Shown: piece after piece, positions 58,467 to 64,000 of the stretch
Layout: each line of letters begins with the position of its first letter
How positions within the stretch are numbered: the stretch's first letter is position 1
Origin: CAVPTL01 sp963727235
Lineage (GTDB): Bacteria; Actinomycetota; Thermoleophilia; Gaiellales; JAICJC01
DNA: 64,000 nt
Assembly: GCA_963727235.1 (NCBI GenBank)
Contig: CAVSFZ010000022.1
Location: 119,390-183,389 of the forward strand
Direction: 5' to 3'
The notes under the pieces: model-generated
The model's input: the letters and a program-made list of their open reading frames with translations, nothing else
Database searches by the model: none
What the model was told of the DNA's origin: nothing
Translations under genes and position numbers: made by a program

Positions 58467-59699
58467 ATGGCGGAAGAGCTGGTGATGCCGCGTTTGAGCG
58501 ACACCATGGAAGAAGGCACGATCGGGCGCTGGCTGAAGCAGGAGGGCGACTCGATCAAAGAGGGCGACGTACTGGCCGAGATCGAGACCGACAAGGCCAC
58601 CATGGAGTTCCAGGCCTACGCCGACGGGACGCTGCTCAAGATCCTGGTGGGTGACGGCGAAACGGTCGCCCTGGGCGCGCCGATCGCGCTGGTGGGAGAG
58701 CAGGGCGAGCAGGTGCCCGACGCGGCTGCAGCGGTGGCCCCGGCCGAGGAGCCCCAGGCCGCCGAAGAGCAGCCGGAGGCCCCCGCCGACAACGGCAAAG
58801 GCGCCGGCGGAGCGCTGCGCATCAGCCCCATCGCGCGGCGCATGGCCGACCGCGCAGGGATCGATGTGTCGACGCTGGCGGGAACCGGCTCGGGCCCCGA
58901 CGGACGGATCGTCAAGGCCGACGTGGAACGCGCGATCGCAGCGGGCGGAAGTGCCGCACCGGCTGCGGCGGCGGCACCACCCGCGCCGACCGCCTTCGTC
59001 GCCCCCAGCGGCGAGGACGAGCTGCGCGATCTGACGCCCATGCTGAAGGCCGTCGCCCGCCGCATGTCGGAGTCGAAGACCACCGTCCCCCACTTCTACC
59101 TCTCGGCCGAGATCGACATGACCCGCGCCGGTCAGACACGCGCGGAGCTGAACGAGGGCCTGGCCGCCGCCGGCGAGAAGATCAGCATCAACGACCTGAT
59201 CGTGCGGGCGTGCGCGATGGCGCTGATCGAGCATCCCCAGGCTCACCGCTCATATGTGGACGGCCGCCATGCCTACCACCCGCATGCCAACATCGGCATC
59301 GCGGTGGCGCTCGAGGACGGCCTGATCGTGCCGGTGCTGCGCGCCGCCGACACCCGCAGCCTGCGCGAGATCGCGGTGGCCGCGCGCGACCTCGGCACCC
59401 GGGCCCGGGCCGGCGGCCTCAAGCAAGACGAGATCGAGGGAGCCACGTTCACGATCTCCAATCTCGGCATGATGGATGTCTCGTCGTTCGCGGCGATCAT
59501 CAATCCGCCCGAGTCGGCGATTCTGGCTGTCGGCGCCACGGTCGAGCGACCGGTGGTGATCGATGGGCAGATCGTGGTGCGCTCGATCATGACCGTCACG
59601 CTGGCCTGCGACCATCGCGCCTGCTCCGGCGCGGACGGCGCCCGGCTGCTCCATTCGATCAAGCAAAACCTGCAAGCGCCGTCGATGCTGCTCGCCTGA
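58467..59699 (+). CDS. pdhC: 2-oxoacid dehydrogenase E2 (dihydrolipoamide acyltransferase)
   Basis: 410 residues. One lipoyl domain (VLAEIETDKATMEFQAYADG, about 1-80) is followed by an Ala/Pro-rich linker and an E1/E3-binding domain (RISPIARRMADRAGIDVSTLAGTGSG, around 113-138). The catalytic domain ends in TVTLACDHRACSGADGARLL. The catalytic His is present, but the Asp of the usual HxxxDG motif is Ser here. ATG 58467 was chosen for its strong ribosome-binding site and the canonical MAEELVMPRLSDTMEEG start. Together with E1, the free lipoyl protein and E3 it makes a complete complex. Confidence 0.93.
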   Translation: MAEELVMPRLSDTMEEGTIGRWLKQEGDSIKEGDVLAEIETDKATMEFQAYADGTLLKILVGDGETVALGAPIALVGEQGEQVPDAAAAVAPAEEPQAAEEQPEAPADNGKGAGGALRISPIARRMADRAGIDVSTLAGTGSGPDGRIVKADVERAIAAGGSAAPAAAAAPPAPTAFVAPSGEDELRDLTPMLKAVARRMSESKTTVPHFYLSAEIDMTRAGQTRAELNEGLAAAGEKISINDLIVRACAMALIEHPQAHRSYVDGRHAYHPHANIGIAVALEDGLIVPVLRAADTRSLREIAVAARDLGTRARAGGLKQDEIEGATFTISNLGMMDVSSFAAIINPPESAILAVGATVERPVVIDGQIVVRSIMTVTLACDHRACSGADGARLLHSIKQNLQAPSMLLA

Positions 59700-59714
59700 G
59701 TGCGGGCATCCGGG

Positions 59715-59720
59715 TACAGT
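59715..59720 (+). promoter_or_regulatory. -10 element of leaderless CBS-protein gene
   Basis: TACAGT lies 7 bp before ATG 59728, with no ribosome-binding site. Confidence 0.4.
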
Positions 59721-59727
59721 TGACCTG

Positions 59728-60192
59728 ATGCAGCTGACAGACGTCATGTCCACCCAGATCGTCTCGGTGAGCCCGGAGAGCGCCATCGGCGACGCCGCCA
59801 GCCGGATGGTGGAGGCCGAGACCGGCGCCACCGTGGTCATGTCCGGCGACGAGCTGGTGGGAGTGATCACCGAACGTGATCTGCTGCGCTGCTTCAGTGA
59901 AGGCATGGATCCCGCCACCCCGGTCGAGGAGCGCATGACCCGGCACGTGCTCACCGCCGCGCCCACCACCGAGATCCCCGAGGCGCTGGCGTTGATGGTC
60001 GACGGGCACTTCCGCCACCTGCCGGTCGTGAACGACGACGGCGCCGTGATCGGCCTGGTATCGATGCGCGACCTGATGACCTACACGTCGATGCGGCTGC
60101 GCGGAGGATCGTTCGGCGGCGGGCCGGACAACGACCTGGATCCGTCCGAGATCATCGCGACGATCCACCGCATGCGCACCGGCGCCGCTTGA
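59728..60192 (+). CDS. tandem CBS-domain protein
   Basis: A 154-residue protein made of two CBS motifs (MSTQIVSVSPESAIGDAASRMVEAETGATVV..., ITERDLLRCFSEG; then MTRHVLTAAPTTEIPEALALMVDGHFRHLPVV, VSMRDLMTY), which together bind adenine nucleotides. It is probably an energy-sensing regulator with an unknown partner. It follows pdhC by 28 bp but has its own promoter-like element. Confidence 0.88.
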   Translation: MQLTDVMSTQIVSVSPESAIGDAASRMVEAETGATVVMSGDELVGVITERDLLRCFSEGMDPATPVEERMTRHVLTAAPTTEIPEALALMVDGHFRHLPVVNDDGAVIGLVSMRDLMTYTSMRLRGGSFGGGPDNDLDPSEIIATIHRMRTGAA

Positions 60193-60199
60193 CCGCGGC

Positions 60200-61405
60200 T
60201 TAGCTTTCGATCTGCCAGCTGCCGCGCTCGAGCACGGGTACCCGTGTGCCGTCGCCGGTGATGCCCGTCACGACCATCTCGGACGAGCCGATCATGAAGT
60301 CGATGTGCAGCTCGCTGCGGTTGATGCGGTCGCGATCGGTCTCGCCCACAGCCCAGTCGAAGCCCTGCCCCAGCGCGATATGGCTGGCGGCGTTCTCGTC
60401 GATCAGCGTCGTCCAAAACACCGTGTCGAGGGGGCCGATGCGACCGCTGCCGTCAACCAGCGCGACCTCACCCAAGCGGGCGGCGCCCTCGTCCCGGCCG
60501 CAGTATCCGCGCATCACGTCGGCTCCCTGATCGGCGTCGATCCGCACCACCCGGCCCTCGGCAAACTCGACCTCCAGGCCGAGAATCATCTGTCCCTCGC
60601 GTTCCAGCGGCTTGGTCGATCGCACCACGCCGTCGACCCGCACCGGGTCGGGTGTCGTGAACACCTCTTCGGACGGGATGTTGGGGTGATGTTCCAGTCC
60701 CCACGAGGTCGTCAGGGACCCGGTGCACCACGAGCTTGTGGGCAGAAGGCCGATCGTCAGATCGGTGCCCGGCGCCTGCAGGTGGAGCGCATCGAACCGG
60801 CGGGCGGTGAGCGCATCCTTGGCCCTGGCCAGATCCACGAACCGCGAGCTCCAGGCCGCGACCGGATCCTCGGTATCCAGCCGGCAGATGTGCGCCACCT
60901 GCTCCCACAGCTTGTCCAGGGCGGCCTCGGGGTCGCTGTCCGGGTAGACCTGCCCTGCCCACCCTGATGTCGGGCACGGCACGACCGTCCAGTTGGTGAG
61001 CGACTCGGTCAGATTGCGAATCCCTTCCTTGGCGGCAGGAGGGCGGTCGCGGGCCAGCCGGTCGCTGTCGAGTCCCGCCAGCACGCCCGGCTCAGCCGGT
61101 CCCACCAGGGCGATTGCTGCACCGTGCGAATCACCCAGCTCTCGCACTCGCGACCGTACCCAGTCAGGGCCGTAGCCGAGTGCGGCGTCGATACCGTGCT
61201 CGATGCGGGCGCGCTTGATCCAGGGATCGCCGTACTCGACGCTGACGTGCAGCGCCCCGGCGCGGTAGGCGTGCTCGGCAACCGCACGCGTCAGCGACTC
61301 CTTCCCAACCTCCGACTGGATCACGACGTGCTGGTTCGGCTGAATGCACGCGCCGAAGTTGACTGCCAGCTCGGCCAGCCGATCAAGTGTGCCCGGGTCC
61401 ATCAC
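60200..61405 (-). CDS. M29-family aminopeptidase
   Basis: A 401-residue metallo-aminopeptidase of the AmpS/PepS/T type. It begins LAELAVNFGACIQPNQHVVIQSEV. Metal ligands are expected in LGLEVEFAEGRVV (Glu), later in a region with GEVALVD, and in NAASHIALGQGFDWAVG and ELHIDFMIGSSEM (His/Asp). It releases N-terminal residues from peptides in the cytosol. The start is ATG 61405 or the next ATG. It is convergent with the CBS gene. Confidence 0.9.
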   Translation of the reverse strand: MMDPGTLDRLAELAVNFGACIQPNQHVVIQSEVGKESLTRAVAEHAYRAGALHVSVEYGDPWIKRARIEHGIDAALGYGPDWVRSRVRELGDSHGAAIALVGPAEPGVLAGLDSDRLARDRPPAAKEGIRNLTESLTNWTVVPCPTSGWAGQVYPDSDPEAALDKLWEQVAHICRLDTEDPVAAWSSRFVDLARAKDALTARRFDALHLQAPGTDLTIGLLPTSSWCTGSLTTSWGLEHHPNIPSEEVFTTPDPVRVDGVVRSTKPLEREGQMILGLEVEFAEGRVVRIDADQGADVMRGYCGRDEGAARLGEVALVDGSGRIGPLDTVFWTTLIDENAASHIALGQGFDWAVGETDRDRINRSELHIDFMIGSSEMVVTGITGDGTRVPVLERGSWQIES

Positions 61406-61428
61406 GCTGGAACCCTACAGGCCTCTGC

Positions 61429-61434
61429 CATACT
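61429..61434 (+). promoter_or_regulatory. -10 element of leaderless gene
   Basis: CATACT lies 6 bp before GTG 61441; no Shine-Dalgarno sequence is visible. Confidence 0.3.
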
Positions 61435-61440
61435 CCGCAG

Positions 61441-61863
61441 GTGGAGCGCACCTTGCACACCCGCCGCGCGCTGGCGGCCACGCTCACAGCGGCCGGTGCG
61501 ATCGCCGCGCACGGCGGCCCGGCGCTGATGGCCGACCCGCGCTGGATGATGGCTGCGGCGGGCGCCGCCGGTGCGGTCACGGCTGCGGCAGCAGCGGCCA
61601 CCCGCGGCTTTCGCAGCTGTAGCTCGGCACCATTGCCCCCGGCGATGTGGATCACGGCAGCGACGCTGCTGGCAGCACAGGTGGCGACTCACGGCGCGCT
61701 GATCGCAGCCGGCGTGCACGCCGGCATGGGACAGGCGGGCGCGCTCGCACTGCACGCGTCGCTGGCACTGGTGGTGGCGGTGCTCCTGCATGCCACCGAC
61801 TCGTGGCTCTCCGGCCGGGTGCTGGCGCTGGCCAGCGCGTTTCTGAGCGGGTTGCGCAGGTGA
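61441..61863 (+). CDS. small Ala-rich membrane protein
   Basis: 140 residues with four hydrophobic segments (around LAATLTAAGAIAAHGG, MMAAAGAAGAVTAAAAAA, MWITAATLLAAQVATHGALIA, ALALHASLALVVAVLLH). Several His (HGG, THG, LH) line the helices, which together with the downstream CopC/CopD gene could point to metal handling; this is inference. GTG 61441 was chosen by the leaderless -10. The next 135 bp (61864-61998) hold no gene. Confidence 0.55.
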   Translation: MERTLHTRRALAATLTAAGAIAAHGGPALMADPRWMMAAAGAAGAVTAAAAAATRGFRSCSSAPLPPAMWITAATLLAAQVATHGALIAAGVHAGMGQAGALALHASLALVVAVLLHATDSWLSGRVLALASAFLSGLRR

Positions 61864-61998
61864 CCGCGGGCGGGCCGATCGCGTCGAGATCCCCCACCCG
61901 CGGCCGCACGCCGCCACCTCCTCCCCTCGGGCACCGCCGGCTCTGGCCTGAGCCGCCGCGTTTCTTGAGAGTCTCTGCTCGACCTGGAGGTTGCCGCC

Positions 61999-64000
61999 AT
62001 GCGCGTGACTGCGCGTGTGCTGATCGTGATGTTGGTGTTCGCCGCGCTGCCGGCTACAGCGCAGGCGCACGCGACCCTGCTCACCTCCACGCCCGAGGCC
62101 CAAAGCGTGGTGGACCAGGCGCCGGCCCAAGTGACGCTGACGTTCGACCAGGCGGTGCAACCCGTTGTCGGTGGCACAGACGTGGTCGACTCCCACGGCA
62201 ACTCTGTCACCCGGGGAGCCGTGCACTCCGATCCCGCCAACGCCCGCATGCTCGTGATCGGCCTTCAACCGAACCTGGCCGACGGCGACTACACCGTGCG
62301 CTGGCGGGTGGTCTCGACCGACGGCCACCTGATTGCGGGCGTGCTCGCGTTCGGCGTGGGCAAGGGCCGGCCGGCACCACAGGCCGCGACCACCGCCACC
62401 ACTCCCATCGACTGGACATACCTGGCGGCCCGCTACGCCTACTTCGCAGGCCTCTTGCTGGTGATCGGCGGGATCGTTTTTCGCGTGGCGGTGTTCGCAC
62501 CGATCGCCGACAAGCTCGAGCCGCAACGACGCCGGATGGCCGATCTGCGCGAGACGCACCGGGCCAACCAGCTGTTCACGCTGGCCACGGTGCTGATGCT
62601 CGGAGGAGGCTGGATCGCGCTCACGGTGCAGGGCTCCGAGGTCGCGGGCGTGTCCTTCTGGGAGGCATTTGACCACCGCGGGCCGGTCGGCTCGGCGCTG
62701 CAGGCGACCCGCTTTGGCCGAGAGTTCGGGCGTGGCATCGACATCACCGCAGCGTTTGCGGTGATCGCGGCGATCACGATCCTGGTGCGACGGTACTCGC
62801 GCGTCGCCGCGCTGGCACTGGCGCCTGTGGCGATCGTGCTGGGCGCGTGGGCAGTGGTCGTTCCGGGTATCTCCGGCCACGCCGGTGACCCCGGTCACGG
62901 TCTGGTGGTCGTGATCCTCGACGCGCTCCACGTCACCGCCGCGGCCGTCTGGATCGGTGGGCTGGCACAGCTGGTGTGGGTCACCCCGCACGCCACCCGC
63001 GGACTCACCGGGGACGAGCAGCGCGACACCCGCACGGCCATCGTCACGCGCTTCTCAGCCCTGGCGTTGGGTTCGGTGGTTGTCCTGGCGCTCACCGGCG
63101 GAGCCCGGGCGCTGTGGGAGGTCGACGCGGTGTCTCAGCTGTGGTCGACGTCGTACGGACGGCTGCTGGTACTGAAGACGGTGCTTCTGATCGTCTTGGT
63201 GGCACTGGGCTACCGCAACCGTCGGGGACTGGCACGGTTCACCGATATCCACCGTCGAGGCCTGGTCGAGCTGGGCGTAATGGCCGTGTTGATCGGGGCG
63301 GTGACGGTGCTCACCAACGTTCCGCCGGCCAACTCTCCCGGCTACGCCGCGACCGGCGCTGCTCCGCCACCCGCAGGGGGGCCGGCGACGGTCGATCTGG
63401 AGGGCGGTGGACAGCTGTCGCTGTGGCCGGGAACTGCCGGCCCCAACCTGGTTGCCGTGCGTACCGCAGGGCACCCGGCCCACGTCCGGGTGACCGTCCG
63501 CTCGGCCGACGGCACCACCTCCACGGCCGTGCTGGCGCCGTTTGCAAACGCCTACGCCGGGGTGCTCGGTAACGTCGGCCCCGGACAGGCGATCGTGGAG
63601 GTCAGCGGCGGCGGGTCACCGTCCACAACCACGCTCCCAATCGGACCGCCCAGCACCACTCCGGTGCCGCCCCCGATTCCCACCCGGGTGGGCGCGGTCG
63701 CCGCCGAACAGGCCGGCAGCCTGGCGGTGGGTATGCAGCGTGTCGGAAACAGGGCGGCTCGCGTGATCCTGATCGCGCCCACGGGCATGGGAGTGCCAAA
63801 CGCGCTGGTATTGGTCGATCACCGGCTGGCCCTCCCCTGCCCCCGCACCCCGGCCTGCTACACGGCCACGGTGCCGTCGGCGGCGAGGGCTGTCACGGTC
63901 AAGGTGCTGCGCCCCGGTGGCGCAACGGTGCAGACGGTGGTCGGGCTGCCGGCCGCCACCGCTCCCGCCGCGCCGGCGATGCTGCGGGCCACCGCCCGGG
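61999..64000 (+). CDS. CopC-CopD fusion, copper-related membrane protein (3' truncated by window)
   Basis: The open frame starts at ATG 61999 (GGAGG 8 nt upstream) and runs off the window, giving 667 residues so far. A signal peptide is followed by mature HATLLTSTPEAQ, in which the first His is the expected Cu(II) ligand, and a CopC beta-sandwich to about residue 120 ending in STDGHLIAGVLAFGVG (second His). About eight TM helices of a CopD domain follow (SGHAGDPGHGLVVVILDALHVTAAAVWIGGLAQ is characteristic). A periplasmic/extracellular C-terminal domain completes the visible part. It binds copper outside and probably imports or buffers it. Confidence 0.88.
   Translation, partial: MRVTARVLIVMLVFAALPATAQAHATLLTSTPEAQSVVDQAPAQVTLTFDQAVQPVVGGTDVVDSHGNSVTRGAVHSDPANARMLVIGLQPNLADGDYTVRWRVVSTDGHLIAGVLAFGVGKGRPAPQAATTATTPIDWTYLAARYAYFAGLLLVIGGIVFRVAVFAPIADKLEPQRRRMADLRETHRANQLFTLATVLMLGGGWIALTVQGSEVAGVSFWEAFDHRGPVGSALQATRFGREFGRGIDITAAFAVIAAITILVRRYSRVAALALAPVAIVLGAWAVVVPGISGHAGDPGHGLVVVILDALHVTAAAVWIGGLAQLVWVTPHATRGLTGDEQRDTRTAIVTRFSALALGSVVVLALTGGARALWEVDAVSQLWSTSYGRLLVLKTVLLIVLVALGYRNRRGLARFTDIHRRGLVELGVMAVLIGAVTVLTNVPPANSPGYAATGAAPPPAGGPATVDLEGGGQLSLWPGTAGPNLVAVRTAGHPAHVRVTVRSADGTTSTAVLAPFANAYAGVLGNVGPGQAIVEVSGGGSPSTTTLPIGPPSTTPVPPPIPTRVGAVAAEQAGSLAVGMQRVGNRAARVILIAPTGMGVPNALVLVDHRLALPCPRTPACYTATVPSAARAVTVKVLRPGGATVQTVVGLPAATAPAAPAMLRATAR

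Overview
The window is GC-rich, densely packed chromosomal DNA with very short intergenic gaps, many 4-bp start/stop overlaps and many apparently leaderless genes. It looks like a deep-branching actinobacterium, probably class Thermoleophilia or a relative. The markers are dapF next to an LL-diaminopimelate aminotransferase, the MurT/GatD lipid II amidation pair, a pgsA ... rsiG-garA-ftsR order like that around mycobacterial pgsA2/garA, a WhiG-type anti-sigma (RsiG) homologue, a Tad-pilus-type VWA protein and an ECF sigma/membrane partner pair. The taxonomic placement is inference from gene content only.

Layout. 1-8.2 kb: lysine/peptidoglycan precursor genes (dapF, dapL), hflX, dut and a Nudix gene, convergent with murT-gatD. 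8.3-16.9 kb: a primary-like sigma factor, a flippase-like membrane protein, and three c-di-GMP-type genes (degenerate GGDEF, HD-GYP, intact GGEEF) around a candidate small RNA and a 719-residue coiled-coil protein. 16.9-22.8 kb: apt, a cluster of GTGCCAGGCAC palindromes, then leftward ftsR, garA, rsiG, a frameshifted nucleotidyltransferase-phosphomannomutase fusion, and pgsA. 22.9-36.9 kb: two processive GT2 glycosyltransferases flanking a HEAT-repeat protein, a holin-like/phosphodiesterase fusion, secreted and membrane proteins, a methyltransferase, a TadG-like VWA protein, a truncated hydrolase-cyclase, and ABM and GNAT genes.

36.9-51.7 kb: a 14.7-kb integrated element in the 3' end of tRNA-Pro(GGG), bounded by 47-bp perfect direct repeats. 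It has a tyrosine integrase, an excisionase, a DnaB-N/RecA-type helicase, a terminase-small-subunit-like protein, a DarT/DarG toxin-antitoxin pair, an IS3-family insertion sequence and many very small genes, but no capsid or tail genes. It resembles a phage satellite or small integrative element carrying anti-phage DarTG. At least four of its large genes (darT, integrase, helicase, HTH protein) are interrupted by single-base indels in G/C runs. This means either decay or sequencing error, and reads must decide which.

51.7-64 kb: the intact tRNA-Pro, an ECF sigma factor with its membrane partner, proS, and a 2-oxoacid dehydrogenase cluster. In that cluster lpdA and a free lipoyl domain are divergent from E1alpha, E1beta and E2. 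A CBS-domain protein, an M29 aminopeptidase, a small membrane protein and a CopC-CopD fusion that runs off the window follow.

The most unusual observations are a DapF in which both catalytic cysteines are serine; palindromes whose arms supply the stop codons of three genes; an RsiG homologue with a c-di-GMP-binding signature; and the tRNA-Pro element with its DarTG module and micro-genes.
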